The notes: generated by a model from the sequence alone, not told the origin. Shown: positions 20,147 to 29,540, counted from the first letter of the stretch. The stretch: DNA of 64,000 bases from Arthrobacter sp. 24S4-2 (GCF_005280255.1 NZ_CP040018.1:5499754-5563753); one strand, 5' to 3'. Numbers and translations are program-made.

Positions 20147-21064
20147 TCATACGTCGCGCTTCTTCAGCAGGATCATGGCGAGCACTGCCGGCACAACCAC
20201 CCACGCTCCCAGCACCAGGGCCGCCTGCCACACCTCAAGGGTTCCATCGATGTGTTTCACGGCGGTCAGGGGGTCCACGGTGTTGCCGGGCAGGTACTTG
20301 CGGGCTTCCTCGAAGAATTCGCCGGGAATCAGCTGGAACGCGATCGGTGCCACGAAGAAGAGGCCCACCAGGCTCATGATCCCGCCGGCGGAATTCCGGA
20401 TGATGCTGCCCAGGGACATGCCGATGGATGCCACGGCCGCCACGTACAGGCTATTGACGATCAGTAGCTTGACGGACTGGGAGCTGCCCAGGTCCAGGCC
20501 GAGGTCGTAGTTTGCCAGGATCGGCACCGACACCAGTCCGGCCAGCAGTACGGACGCGGCGGTGAGGACGAAGGACACCACCACAACCACGACGAACTTG
20601 GCCACGAACGCGGGAATCCGTTTGGGGACGGCCGCGAACGTGGATCGCGCCATGCCGGTGGTGAACTCGGAACTCATCAGCAGCACGCCGAGGGACCCGA
20701 GGATCAGCTGGGCAAAGGCGATGCCGGATGTGGGCGCAGTCACGGCAATGTCGCCGCCCTGGGCCGCCATCTGGGCGGCGACTTCCGGGTCGGAGGCCAT
20801 CCGCTCGCGGAACTGGCCCGTCGACCAAGCAGCCAGGGCACCGAAGCCCACCATCACCAGCATGGTGGACCCCAGCAGGATAAGGGTGGACAGCAGTGTC
20901 CGGAACTTGATGAATTCCGAGTTCAGGACGCGCAGGAAGCTGGGACCGGGCCCTGGCGATGCCGGACCGCCGGCCGGACGTACCGGCTGTCCGGCGGCCT
21001 GTGGGTCACCGGCGCCTTGTGCGCGGCGGCCTGAGGGGTTGGGTTCCAAAGTGGTTGAGCTCAT
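20147..21064 (-). CDS. ABC-2 type transporter permease
   Basis: Membrane subunit of 305 residues with about six transmembrane helices. A cytoplasmic Pro/Gly-rich N-terminal stretch of about 45 residues is followed by LNSEFIKFRTLLSTLILL, the entry to the first helix in this family. It pairs with the ATPase gene three bases upstream to form an exporter, probably for a peptide, lipid or toxic compound. The sequence alone does not name the substrate. Gene order ATPase-permease-kinase-regulator is the usual arrangement for self-regulated detoxification exporters, so the operon may respond to an antibiotic or membrane stress. Confidence 0.85.
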   Translation of the reverse strand: MSSTTLEPNPSGRRAQGAGDPQAAGQPVRPAGGPASPGPGPSFLRVLNSEFIKFRTLLSTLILLGSTMLVMVGFGALAAWSTGQFRERMASDPEVAAQMAAQGGDIAVTAPTSGIAFAQLILGSLGVLLMSSEFTTGMARSTFAAVPKRIPAFVAKFVVVVVVSFVLTAASVLLAGLVSVPILANYDLGLDLGSSQSVKLLIVNSLYVAAVASIGMSLGSIIRNSAGGIMSLVGLFFVAPIAFQLIPGEFFEEARKYLPGNTVDPLTAVKHIDGTLEVWQAALVLGAWVVVPAVLAMILLKKRDV

Positions 21065-21067
21065 GGC

Positions 21068-22012
21068 TTAGTTGCCTCCGGTCTGGGCGGGAACGGGGGC
21101 TCCCGTGGTAATCAGCGAGTGGTATTCGACCTCATCCTTGGTCAGCTCCATGTAGGCCTCTTCGAGGCTGGCCTGCAGCGGGGTGAGTTCGTAGATCATG
21201 ACGTGGTTGTCCAGGGCGGCGCGGGCGATCTGCCTGGGATCCAACCCCTTGACCTCCAGCAGTTCGTGTTCCCGGGCCTCCACCGAAACTCCAGCGCCGG
21301 CGAGGAGGTGCATAAGCTGTTCGGGCTGGTCGGTGCGGACGCGGGTGCGGCTCGCGCCCTTGCCGGTGATGATGTCCTTGATGGGGGCATCGGCAATGAT
21401 TTTGCCGCGGCCGATCACGATCAGGTGGTCCGCCGTCACGGCCATCTCGCTCATGAGGTGGCTGGACAGGAAAACGGTCCGCCCTTCCGAGGCCAGGTAC
21501 TTCACCAGGTTGCGGACCCACACCACGCCCTCCGGGTCCAGCCCGTTGACCGGCTCGTCCAGGATGATGGTCTGCGGATCCCCCAGCAGCGCCGCGGCGA
21601 TGCCCAGCCGTTGGCCCATTCCGAGCGAGAAGCCCTTGACCTTCTTTTTGGCGACGTCGGCCAGGCCTGTCATTTCGATGACCTCGATGACGCGTTTCTT
21701 GGGGATGCTGTGGGTGGCGGCCATGGCCAGGAGGTGGTTGTAGGCCGAACGGCCGGTATGGACGGCCTTGGCGTCCAGCAGGGCACCGATTTCGCGCAAC
21801 GGAGCGCTGTGCCTGGCGAAGGGGACGCCGTTTACGGTGACAGAGCCCGACGTCGGCGTGTCCAGCCCCATGATCATTCGCATGGTGGTGGATTTGCCGG
21901 CTCCGTTGGGGCCCAGGAAGCCGGTGACCTGGCCTGCCTGGACAATGAAATCTACTCCGCCGACGGCAGTCTTATCGCCGTAGACCTTGGACAGGCCCTT
22001 TGCTTCAATCAT
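21068..22012 (-). CDS. ABC transporter ATP-binding protein
   Basis: Cytoplasmic ATPase of 314 residues that drives the ABC-2 permease next to it. Walker A is GPNGAGKST. The signature is degenerate: LGMGQRLGIAAAL replaces LSGGQ, as is common in this drug-export subfamily. Walker B is QTIILDEPVNGLD with the H-loop in LSSHLMSE. The C-terminal about 90 residues form the extra domain seen in drug-export ATPases. ATG 22012 opens the operon. Upstream are three direct repeats spaced at 11 bp that may bind the operon's own regulator. Confidence 0.88.
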   Translation of the reverse strand: MIEAKGLSKVYGDKTAVGGVDFIVQAGQVTGFLGPNGAGKSTTMRMIMGLDTPTSGSVTVNGVPFARHSAPLREIGALLDAKAVHTGRSAYNHLLAMAATHSIPKKRVIEVIEMTGLADVAKKKVKGFSLGMGQRLGIAAALLGDPQTIILDEPVNGLDPEGVVWVRNLVKYLASEGRTVFLSSHLMSEMAVTADHLIVIGRGKIIADAPIKDIITGKGASRTRVRTDQPEQLMHLLAGAGVSVEAREHELLEVKGLDPRQIARAALDNHVMIYELTPLQASLEEAYMELTKDEVEYHSLITTGAPVPAQTGGN

Positions 22013-22117
22013 GGAAGCGTTCCTTTGCGTAGCTGTGGATGCGGTGACGGCCTCTGCGCGCCGCAGATCCGTTCGTACCCACCACGCTACAGACGCGAGG
22101 CTCCGATTTCGCCGGTC

Positions 22118-22145
22118 TCAGGGATGATTCAGGGTGGAATCAGGG
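22118..22145 (-). promoter_or_regulatory. Three 11-bp-spaced direct repeats upstream of the ABC operon
   Basis: The hexamer TCAGGG (CCCTGA on the coding strand) starts at 22118, 22129 and 22140. The spacing is exactly 11 bp, so the copies lie on one face of the helix. They are about 105-135 bp upstream of the ATPase start codon. This is the arrangement expected of a regulator-binding array, and the response regulator encoded in the operon is the obvious candidate. Confidence 0.45.
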
Positions 22146-22164
22146 TAGTCCGAACGGATGACCC

Positions 22165-23682
22165 TCAGTCCGTGCCAGCTGCCTGTTCCGGCTTCGGGGA
22201 GTAGTAGGTCAGGGCGCCGGGCAGCACGGAAAATTCCACCCGCCGCACGCCGGGCATGGCTTCGCCGTCCACTGCCAGTGCCATGGGCGACCCTGCAGCT
22301 TCCACAGTCACCGACGTTGATTCGCTCAGGTGCGTGATCCGGGACGTGGCCACCGTGCCCGTCAGCACGGACCACAGCAGCCGGAGCCGTGCAAACGACT
22401 CATCGGCCGTGATCATCCGCAGGTCCAGGACGCCGTCGTCCATCACCGGACGCACCAGCGGGGCATGGTCGCGCGGGTAGTACCGGCCACGGCCAATGTA
22501 GAGGATCCAGAGCTTGTGCCGGACACCGTTGACGATCATGGTGGTCGGCGTCCCGGCGGCGAAGGTCCGGAACATGGCCGCAACCCCGGCCAGCGGCTTG
22601 CCCAGGGCAGGCTGGAGGTGCTCCCGGCGGCGGACCAGGTTGGGATAGAGACCGATGCTGGCAGTGTTGAGCATGATCCGTTCCAGCATTTCGGGGCTTC
22701 CGGCGAGGCCCCGCTCCACCAGGACGTGCCCCACATCGGCCCGGGCGGCCTCCCCGGTGGAGGCCGCCTCTACGGCGTCCTTTAGGGTGGAGGTTCCGGC
22801 GTCGCGGGCGAAGTGGTTCAGCGTTCCGCCGGGCAGCACCAGCAACGGGAGTGACCGTTCGACGGCGAGAGCTGCCGCGGTCCCCACCGTTCCGTCGCCG
22901 CCCCACACCCCGAGGGCCGCCACGCCCGGCCGGGTAGCGGCTGCCCTAATCTCGGCGGCCACCTCAGCTTCCTCGCCGATGTCATGTATATGCGCTAATG
23001 GGAATACATCCTGGAGCGCCTTAATGGTTTCCGGCGCATATGAGCCGCCCAGCGTGTTCACGGCAATGCCGAGCCCTTCACCGTCGGGCAGCGGCGCGGC
23101 GTTGGCCGGCGTCCGGCTCGTGGCCGGGAAGGGGGGCCGGACCGGCCACCACTTGCGCGTAATCATGGCGGCGCCGGCTCCGATGGCCGAGCCAAACAGG
23201 ACGTCCGAGGGCCAGTGGGCGCCCGTATGCACGCGGGAGTAGGCCACACCGGCCGCGAGCGGGGCCAGGGCCGCGCCAATGGCTGGCTGTACCAGCCCGA
23301 CCCCCACGGCGAAGGCCGCCGCGGATGCGGCGTGGCCGGACGGCATGGACGAACTGGTGGGCTGCGGATTGACGAACCTGAACACGGGAAGATGTTCGGG
23401 CAGCGGCCTGGCCCGTGGAAGGAGCGTTTTGAAGACCACGTTGGTGACGGCCGAGGCCACCCCCTGGGCAATCAGCCCGTGCACGGCCGCCCGCCGGGGC
23501 TTGCCGGGAAAGAGTGCTAGCACACCCGCAACGCCGAACCACAGTTTTCCGTGGTTGGCTGCCGCCGAGAGGCGCCGGAACAGGAGGTCATGATTGCCGC
23601 CGGGCAGGCGGGACACTGCCTTGAGTAGGGTCCGGTCCAGACCGGCGACCAGGCCCGGTCCCTTCCTCAGCATGCTTCGCAT
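22165..23682 (-). CDS. PAP2 phosphatase - diacylglycerol kinase fusion
   Basis: Two-domain lipid enzyme of 505 residues. The N-terminal PAP2 domain (about 20-190) has all three phosphatase motifs: KTLLPRARP, PSGH and SRVHTGAHWPSD. The C-terminal diacylglycerol-kinase catalytic domain (about 205-500) has GGDGTVGTAA, the nucleotide loop, and LPGGTLNHFARD. The two activities oppose each other, dephosphorylating and phosphorylating lipid substrates. The phosphatase site is expected outside and the kinase site inside the membrane. The fusion is common in actinobacteria; its physiological substrate is not settled. It is transcribed in the same direction as its neighbours and separated by 43 bp from the MFS gene and 152 bp from the ABC operon. 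Confidence 0.9.
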   Translation of the reverse strand: MRSMLRKGPGLVAGLDRTLLKAVSRLPGGNHDLLFRRLSAAANHGKLWFGVAGVLALFPGKPRRAAVHGLIAQGVASAVTNVVFKTLLPRARPLPEHLPVFRFVNPQPTSSSMPSGHAASAAAFAVGVGLVQPAIGAALAPLAAGVAYSRVHTGAHWPSDVLFGSAIGAGAAMITRKWWPVRPPFPATSRTPANAAPLPDGEGLGIAVNTLGGSYAPETIKALQDVFPLAHIHDIGEEAEVAAEIRAAATRPGVAALGVWGGDGTVGTAAALAVERSLPLLVLPGGTLNHFARDAGTSTLKDAVEAASTGEAARADVGHVLVERGLAGSPEMLERIMLNTASIGLYPNLVRRREHLQPALGKPLAGVAAMFRTFAAGTPTTMIVNGVRHKLWILYIGRGRYYPRDHAPLVRPVMDDGVLDLRMITADESFARLRLLWSVLTGTVATSRITHLSESTSVTVEAAGSPMALAVDGEAMPGVRRVEFSVLPGALTYYSPKPEQAAGTD

Positions 23683-23725
23683 TTCCCCACCCTACCGCCG
23701 CTGTCTGGACGGGAGGTGTGACTGC

Positions 23726-24913
23726 CTACCTGACGTGCAGGGGCTTCGCGGCACCGGCGAGCAGCAGCGCCACCAGGATCGGGGCCATGATTGCCAGCAG
23801 GGCCATGTGGATGCCGGTGAGGTCGCCCAGGTAGCCCAGGAGCGGCGGGCCCGCGAGGAATGAGATGTAGCCCAGCGTGGACACCACCGACACGCGCGCG
23901 GCGGCCTTCTTCGGGTCGTCGGCGGCCGCAGACATTCCCATGGGGAAGGCAAGGGCGGCGCCAATGCCCCAGAGTGCGGCGCCGGCCGTCGCCGGCCACA
24001 CATTGCCCGCCAATACGAAGAGTCCCAGCCCGGCGGCGGCGGTGGCCATGCTCGCGCGCAGGACGGCAACCCGGCCGTACTTGTCGATCACGAACCCGCC
24101 GCAGAACCGCATCGCCGTCATGGCCAGGACAAAAACAGCAAACATCAGTGCGCCGGTGGATTCGCTTGTGCCCAGGCCGTCCACCGAGGCCTTGGCGATC
24201 CAGTCATTTCCGGCCCCCTCGGTCAGCGTGGCGCCAAGGACCACCACGCCGATCAGCAGGGTACGGCTGTCACGCCACGCGGACCGGCCCTTCGGCGTTT
24301 CGGTTCCCCCCTCGGAGTGGACCCCGGTGGCCAGGTGCGGCAGGAAGTAGCGCGGCGCAACCATGGTCAGCACAGCCACCACGGCGGCAATGACCAGCAG
24401 GTGCGCCGGCAGGCCAACGCCCAGCCCGGACAGGCCGGCGCCGATCAGCGCACCCACGAATGCCCCGCCGCTGAAAGCCGCGTGGAACTGCGGCATGATG
24501 GTGCGCTTAAGCCGGTGTTCGACGTCGGCCCCTTCGATGTTCTGCGAAACGTCCCACAGTCCTATGCCGATACCGAAGAAGAACAGCGCCACCGCCGTCC
24601 CGGGCACCGACTCGGCCGTCAGCGAGAGCGCGATGCCCACTCCGGCAATGGCAGCGAGGAGGCCACTGGCCCGGACGGTGTTGGCCGTTCCGATCCTGCC
24701 GACGACCAACCCGGCTGTAGGAAGGGCCAGCAGCGAACCGACGGCTGTGCACAGAAGCAGGGTTCCCATCTGCCCGGAGGTCACGTGGAGGATCTCAGTG
24801 ACGGCCGGGATGCGCGCTGCCCAGCTCGCGAAGACTAGCCCGTTGATCCCGAAAATCAGGAACGTCGCGGCGGCCGCGGCGTTCAGTTTCTGGTCGGAGA
24901 CAGCGATGCTCAT
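23726..24913 (-). CDS. MFS transporter, YbjJ-like
   Basis: Twelve-helix major facilitator protein of 395 residues. The opening (FLIFGINGLVFASWAARIPAV) and the later GIGLWDVSQNIEGADVE segment match the YbjJ-like subgroup, with conserved Trp, Asn and Glu inside helices. Substrate unknown. ATG 24913 overlaps the stop of the DeoR-type regulator by 4 bp, so the two are translationally coupled and the transporter is probably controlled by it. An in-frame start at 25039 would run through the regulator gene and is rejected. DeoR regulators usually sense phosphorylated sugars, which hints at a sugar or sugar-derivative cargo. Confidence 0.85.
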   Translation of the reverse strand: MSIAVSDQKLNAAAAATFLIFGINGLVFASWAARIPAVTEILHVTSGQMGTLLLCTAVGSLLALPTAGLVVGRIGTANTVRASGLLAAIAGVGIALSLTAESVPGTAVALFFFGIGIGLWDVSQNIEGADVEHRLKRTIMPQFHAAFSGGAFVGALIGAGLSGLGVGLPAHLLVIAAVVAVLTMVAPRYFLPHLATGVHSEGGTETPKGRSAWRDSRTLLIGVVVLGATLTEGAGNDWIAKASVDGLGTSESTGALMFAVFVLAMTAMRFCGGFVIDKYGRVAVLRASMATAAAGLGLFVLAGNVWPATAGAALWGIGAALAFPMGMSAAADDPKKAAARVSVVSTLGYISFLAGPPLLGYLGDLTGIHMALLAIMAPILVALLLAGAAKPLHVR

Positions 24914-25680
24914 ACGTTCACTACTTTCACTGAGTGTTTTCCAAGTTGCGCGAGTTCCTGCGGGCTGAATGCCCCGTCTGTAACGATGACGTCCACGGAC
25001 TCCAGGTCCGCCACGAGCGCCACGGCGGCTGCGTTCCATTTGGCGCCGGCACTGGCAACGATCACCCTGCCAGCTGATTCCAGGCCGGCGCGTTTCACGG
25101 CCGCGTCATCGAGGTCGTGCGCCAGCAGGCCGTCCTTAAGGTTCAGCGCACAGGGCGTCACCACGGCGGTATCGAATCGAAGCGAGCGGATGTTGGCTTC
25201 CGCCATGGGTCCGCGGAAGCACAGCTCACCCGGGATCAGGCTTCCGCCCGGCACAAGGATCGCCGGCCGGTGACCGGCGTGGCTTTCCGCAGTAAGCACG
25301 TAAAGGGCCCGGAGGGACATGGGCATGAGGGTCAGTTCGCGTTGCCGCAACTGGCGGGCGACCTCGGTCGCGGTGGTGCCGCTGTCCAGCCAGACATGCT
25401 CGCGGTCCCGCAGCAGGCCCGCCACCCCGGCGGCAATCCGGGCCTTGGCGTCCTGCCCTTCCAGTTCCCGCTGGCCGTACCCCGGATTTTCGCCGCGCAG
25501 CACCAGGCTCCGGGCACCGCCATGGACCCGGCGGAGGACGCCGCGGCTGGCCAGGGTGTCCAGGTCGCGGCGGATGGTGGCGCCCGACGCAGCGCACTCC
25601 GCTGCCAGCTCGTCGACGGTAATCTCTTCGCGGCTCCGCAGCAGTTCACCGATCAACCGGTGCCGCTCTTCAGTCCTCAT
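24910..25680 (-). CDS. DeoR/GlpR-family transcriptional regulator
   Basis: Repressor of 256 residues. The N-terminal winged helix (EEITVDELAAECAASGATIRRDLDTLASRGVLRRVHGGA) is the diagnostic DeoR helix-turn-helix. The C-terminal sensor domain has DSGTTATEVARQL, the phosphosugar-binding loop shared with ribose-5-phosphate isomerase folds. It likely represses its own operon, with the MFS gene downstream. The leader just upstream (25681-25740) is AT-rich for this genome and contains the palindrome ATGATCAT, a possible operator. Confidence 0.88.
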   Translation of the reverse strand: MRTEERHRLIGELLRSREEITVDELAAECAASGATIRRDLDTLASRGVLRRVHGGARSLVLRGENPGYGQRELEGQDAKARIAAGVAGLLRDREHVWLDSGTTATEVARQLRQRELTLMPMSLRALYVLTAESHAGHRPAILVPGGSLIPGELCFRGPMAEANIRSLRFDTAVVTPCALNLKDGLLAHDLDDAAVKRAGLESAGRVIVASAGAKWNAAAVALVADLESVDVIVTDGAFSPQELAQLGKHSVKVVNV

Positions 25681-25771
25681 GCTTAAATGCTAACCGAGCA
25701 TGATCATTTAATCAGAAATTGTGCACATATTGCGGGCGCAGCGCGTCTTTTGGGTTGAGAAATAGCCCAAC

Positions 25772-25858
25772 GCTCTCGCACTTCCTGCAACAAAAACGCC
25801 AACGCTCCCTCACCGGATGAGAGAGCGTTGGCGCGAAACGTGCAGGAAGTGAGAGAGC
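25772..25858. repeat. Long REP-like inverted repeat, probable terminator
   Basis: Two 41-base arms (25772-25812 and 25818-25858) around a 5-base centre CCGGA match except for two single differences and one 7-base internal bulge. The outer blocks read GCTCTC.CACTTCCTGCA and the inner ones CGCCAACGCTC. It lies just after the ABC-F gene and upstream of the deoR operon. It would fold into a very stable hairpin and probably stops ABC-F transcription. Its regular block structure suggests a dispersed chromosomal repeat family rather than a one-off terminator. Confidence 0.7.
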
Positions 25859-25865
25859 ATCCGGT

Positions 25866-27548
25866 TTAGCGGGCGCGCTCCACGCGCTTCTCGTCCCAGA
25901 CGGGCTCGGGCGATTCGTACACCTTGCCGTCGGAGCCGAAGACCAGGAAGCGGTCGAAAGTGCGGGCGAACCAGCGGTCGTGGGTTACCGCCAGGACGGT
26001 TCCCTCAAAGTGGTCGATGGCGCGTTCCAGTGCCTCAGCGGAGTGCAGATCCAGGTTGTCCGTCGGCTCGTCGAGGAGCAGGAGCGTGGCGCCGGAGAGC
26101 TGCAGCAGCAGGATCTGGAACCGGGCCTGCTGGCCACCGGACAGGGACTCGTACTTCTGCTCCGACTGCCCGGCCAGCCCGTAACCGTCCAACGCGCCCG
26201 CCGCGGCTTCACGGCCCAGGCCGGAGCGGTGTTCGTCGCCGCGGTGCAGAATCTCGAGCAAGGTCTTGCCCAGCAGGTCCGGGCGGACGTGCGTCTGCGC
26301 GAAGAAGCCGGGACGGATCCGGGCGCCGAGTTTCACGGTGCCTTCGTGCGGCACTTCGGCGATGTCGACGTCGGACACGGGCAGGTGCTCGCGTTCCGGA
26401 TCGGTGCCCCCGGTGGCGAGCAGGCGGAGGAAGTGGCTCTTGCCGGAGCCGTTGGAGCCCAGCACGCCCACGCGGTCGCCGAACCAGACCTCGGTGGAAA
26501 ACGGCTTCATCAGTCCGGTCAGTTCCAGCCTTTCGGCCACGACGGCGCGCTTGGCGGTCCGGCCGCCTTTGAGCCGCATCCGGACGTTCTGCTCGATCGG
26601 CAGGGCCTCGGGCGGACCCGCCTCGAGGAACTTCGCCAGCCGGGTCTGGGCGGCATGGTACCGGTTGGCCATGTCCGAACGGAAAGCCGCCTTGTTCTTG
26701 TACATGTTGACGAGTTCCTTGAGCTTTACGTGCTCCTCGTCCCAGCGCTTGCGCAGCTCCTCAAAACGGGCGTTCCGGTCGGCACGGGCGTCCACGTAGG
26801 AGCCGAATCCGCCGCCGTGGATCCAAGCCCCTGCGCCGTTGATGCCCGGTTCGAGGGTGACGATGCGTCCGGCGGCGTTGTTGAGCAGCTCGCGGTCGTG
26901 GCTGATGAAGAAGACCGTTTTCCTGGACTCGTTGAGCTTCGCCTCAAGCCAGCGCTTGCCCGGCACGTCGAGGTAGTTGTCGGGCTCGTCGAGGAGGAGC
27001 AGTTCGTCGGGGCCGGCGAAGAGGGCTTCCAGCACCAGCCGCTTCTGCTCGCCGCCCGAGAGGCTCGACGCCGGGCGGTGCTGCGCGCGGTCAAACGGCA
27101 GTCCCAGCGCGGCCATGCAGACCTCGTCCCAGACGGTCTCGACGTCGTAGCCTCCGGCGTCTCCCCAGTCCACGATCGCCTGGGCATAGGCCATCTGGGT
27201 GGGCTCGTCGTCGTGCTCCACCATGGCCAGCTCGGCCTCGTCCACGGTGCGGGCGGCGGCGGCCAGGGCCGGCGGGGCGGCGGACACCAGAAGGTCGCGG
27301 ACAGTCGAATCGTCCCGGACCTGGCCCACGAACTGGCGCATGATGCCCATGTTTCCGGAGCGGCCGATCACGCCTTCATCCGGGACGAGGTCGCCGGAAA
27401 TGATCCGGAAAAGTGTGGTCTTGCCCGTTCCGTTGGGCCCGATCAGTGCCGTTTTGGTGCCGTCCGGCACCTTGAAGGTCACCCCGTTGAGCAGCTGCGT
27501 GCCGTCGGAGAGGAAGTAATCAATATTGGAAACGTCAATATGAGCCAC
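25866..27548 (-). CDS. ABC-F family ATP-binding protein
   Basis: Cytoplasmic tandem ATPase of 560 residues without membrane segments. The first cassette has GPNGTGKTT, LSGGEQKRLVLEAL and LLLLDEPDNYLD. The linker near residues 230-310 is the ribosome-reaching segment of ABC-F proteins. The second cassette has GSNGSGKSH, LSGGQQARFQILLL and LLLLDEPTDNLD. ABC-F proteins bind the ribosomal E-site and act in translation or antibiotic protection. The Lys-to-His change after the second Walker A (GKSH) is notable, but the Ser position is conserved. Which subfamily it belongs to cannot be decided by eye. It is followed by the long inverted repeat. Confidence 0.88.
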   Translation of the reverse strand: MAHIDVSNIDYFLSDGTQLLNGVTFKVPDGTKTALIGPNGTGKTTLFRIISGDLVPDEGVIGRSGNMGIMRQFVGQVRDDSTVRDLLVSAAPPALAAAARTVDEAELAMVEHDDEPTQMAYAQAIVDWGDAGGYDVETVWDEVCMAALGLPFDRAQHRPASSLSGGEQKRLVLEALFAGPDELLLLDEPDNYLDVPGKRWLEAKLNESRKTVFFISHDRELLNNAAGRIVTLEPGINGAGAWIHGGGFGSYVDARADRNARFEELRKRWDEEHVKLKELVNMYKNKAAFRSDMANRYHAAQTRLAKFLEAGPPEALPIEQNVRMRLKGGRTAKRAVVAERLELTGLMKPFSTEVWFGDRVGVLGSNGSGKSHFLRLLATGGTDPEREHLPVSDVDIAEVPHEGTVKLGARIRPGFFAQTHVRPDLLGKTLLEILHRGDEHRSGLGREAAAGALDGYGLAGQSEQKYESLSGGQQARFQILLLQLSGATLLLLDEPTDNLDLHSAEALERAIDHFEGTVLAVTHDRWFARTFDRFLVFGSDGKVYESPEPVWDEKRVERAR

Positions 27549-27587
27549 GTGTCCAATCTTCCCACGGTGGTTCGGGCGGATTGGCCC

Positions 27588-29390
27588 TTAGGCGGGACGG
27601 CAGCCTCCGTTGGCGGCCTGGTAAGTGTCCAGCCGGTGGATGAAGGCCGCCATGGCCTCGCGGCTGATCGGATCCAGCGGCCGGTAGGTGCCGTCACTCC
27701 AACCGTTTGAGATTCCGGTGAAGCTGGTCCAGTCGATGTCACCGTAGAACAGGCTCCCGACAGAGACGTCGTCGAACGGCGACGTCAGGGACTCCGTGTG
27801 GGCCACCGTGGCCGGAACCCTGCAGTACTCGCCGCTGTACCTGTAAATGAAGGCCGCCATCGCTTCACGGCTTATGGACGAGGCCGGGCGGTACGTGCCG
27901 TCGTCCCAGCCGTTGGCCAGCCCTTCCGCCTCCAGCCAGGCGATCTGCTTGTAGAAGAGGCTGCCGGTGGGAACGTCAACGAACGGAGACGTGGACGGAG
28001 GAGTGAAGGCAGGGTTGCCTGCCAGCCGGTACATAAATGCTGCCATGGCCTCGCGGCTGATCGGCTGGTACGGCCGGTAGGTTCCGTCAGACCATCCGGT
28101 GGTCAAGTGGCTGTCGTACATCCAGATAATGTCCGAGCGGAAGCCTGATCCGCTGATGTCGTTGAACGGGTCCGGCGCCGTTATGGTAACGCCCGCCGCG
28201 TCGGCGGAAATGTAGTCGATATGGACGCGGGTGCCGGCATGGGTCACAAACGTGCTGCCGGCCTGCCAGGCCTCGTTCTTGGCGTAGTAGCCATCGAAAG
28301 GCAGGGTTGATGGCATCAGCAGCAGCGATGAAACCGCGGTGGCTCCTCCCCGCTGCACGACCTTGACCCCTTTGTTGCCGTCAACTGCCAATCGCGCGTC
28401 ATATCCCACCGGAAGGCGGAGCTCAAGGAAGTACACCTCCCCGCTCTTCGGATCCGTGAATTTCAACGCACGGTTGGCCTCTGTGCCTGCCCAGGCCTTC
28501 AGTGTGTAGCTCTTGCTGCCGTCCGCGATGCCGGTGTTGCGGATTTCGTCGCCGCGGCCAAAACCGCCGGTTTCCCAGAGGCTGGAGCTGATCGTGGGCA
28601 GTTCGAACCAGCGGGATGCGCCCATGAGGTCCATGGTGTCGCCGTATTCACGGACGCTGCATGAGCCGTCCAAATAGTTCCCGTTGATGTCCGCGCCGAC
28701 ATCGGATGTACCGCTGAGGCACTGGAGGCTGTCGGCGTGCATCAGGCCAAGGACATGGCCGAACTCGTGCGCCACCACGTTGTTGGTGAAATTGCCCGGC
28801 AGCGGCATCAGGATCCGGCCGCCCTGGTTGCCCGCGCTCCAGCCCGCTCCGAGGGCACCCCAGGACAATTCGGTCACGGGAAGGAAGACCACGAGTGCCT
28901 TGTACGGCTCGTTGACCCAGCCCAGCTCGCGGGTCACGGTGTCCATGATCTCGTAGTACGTCTGGGTGGACCGTGCCGCGGACGCCACGCCCGTCCTGGT
29001 GGAAGCGACGGACATGGAAAGCCGGTTGTTCGACATCGTCTTCCAGTACGAGCTGGATGCGTTGACGCCGGCCGTCGCCGCATTGATGTCGATCGCAGCT
29101 GTCTGTTCTGCTGTCTTGTCGGCAAGTTTTACGGTCACCAGCGTGACCTTGATGTCGCCGGCCCGGGTCAGGCTGCTGGCAGCACCCTGTGGGGTCTCCG
29201 CCTCCCGGATCGCCTTGAGGGCACCGGGTTCAAAGGTGTGGTCGGAATGCGGCGTACCCTCCGCAGTGGTTACCGGCGGGAGGGCCGGGTCTGAGGGGGC
29301 GGCCTGCGCCGGCACGGACAAGACGTTGAAGGAGGCCGCCGAAAGGAGCAGTGCCGAAATGACGGCGGCTGTCCGGTGAAGGAGATGCAT
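27588..29390 (-). CDS. Secreted metalloprotease with three S-layer homology domains
   Basis: Exported zinc protease of 600 residues. A signal peptide ends at about AQA (residue 30). The metzincin motif HEFGHVLGLMH spans residues 208-218, with the three His ligands and Glu209 as base. LMG near DTMDLMG supplies the Met-turn. The fold looks gametolysin-like (M11/M12 relatives). Three SLH repeats follow (about 419-478, 479-540, 541-600), each ending ISREAMAAF(I/M)(Y/H)R, which would attach the enzyme to a cell-wall polymer. SLH anchoring often requires pyruvylated secondary polymers. It stands alone between ABC-F and the PBP gene, all on the same strand. The target protein is unknown. Confidence 0.85.
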   Translation of the reverse strand: MHLLHRTAAVISALLLSAASFNVLSVPAQAAPSDPALPPVTTAEGTPHSDHTFEPGALKAIREAETPQGAASSLTRAGDIKVTLVTVKLADKTAEQTAAIDINAATAGVNASSSYWKTMSNNRLSMSVASTRTGVASAARSTQTYYEIMDTVTRELGWVNEPYKALVVFLPVTELSWGALGAGWSAGNQGGRILMPLPGNFTNNVVAHEFGHVLGLMHADSLQCLSGTSDVGADINGNYLDGSCSVREYGDTMDLMGASRWFELPTISSSLWETGGFGRGDEIRNTGIADGSKSYTLKAWAGTEANRALKFTDPKSGEVYFLELRLPVGYDARLAVDGNKGVKVVQRGGATAVSSLLLMPSTLPFDGYYAKNEAWQAGSTFVTHAGTRVHIDYISADAAGVTITAPDPFNDISGSGFRSDIIWMYDSHLTTGWSDGTYRPYQPISREAMAAFMYRLAGNPAFTPPSTSPFVDVPTGSLFYKQIAWLEAEGLANGWDDGTYRPASSISREAMAAFIYRYSGEYCRVPATVAHTESLTSPFDDVSVGSLFYGDIDWTSFTGISNGWSDGTYRPLDPISREAMAAFIHRLDTYQAANGGCRPA

Positions 29391-29540
29391 CGGGCGTCAG
29401 CGCTTCTTTCAGGGTCAGCAATCGGGTGCAGTAGGCCGCCGCGGGGCGAGCCCTCCCAGAATAGGGTGCGTTTTCGTGCTTTCCGGGCACCCGCGCCAAA
29501 TCCTGACAGAATCCTGCGCTGAAGCTGCGCTGATGCTTGA

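Noticed and set aside
22165..23682. PAP2-kinase fusion as an assembly artefact
   Set aside because: Both domains are complete in one frame and the same fusion is familiar in actinobacteria.
25980..27710. 576-codon open frame opposite the ABC-F gene
   Set aside because: Antisense shadow of a strongly biased gene; no domain, and the opposite strand has both ABC cassettes.
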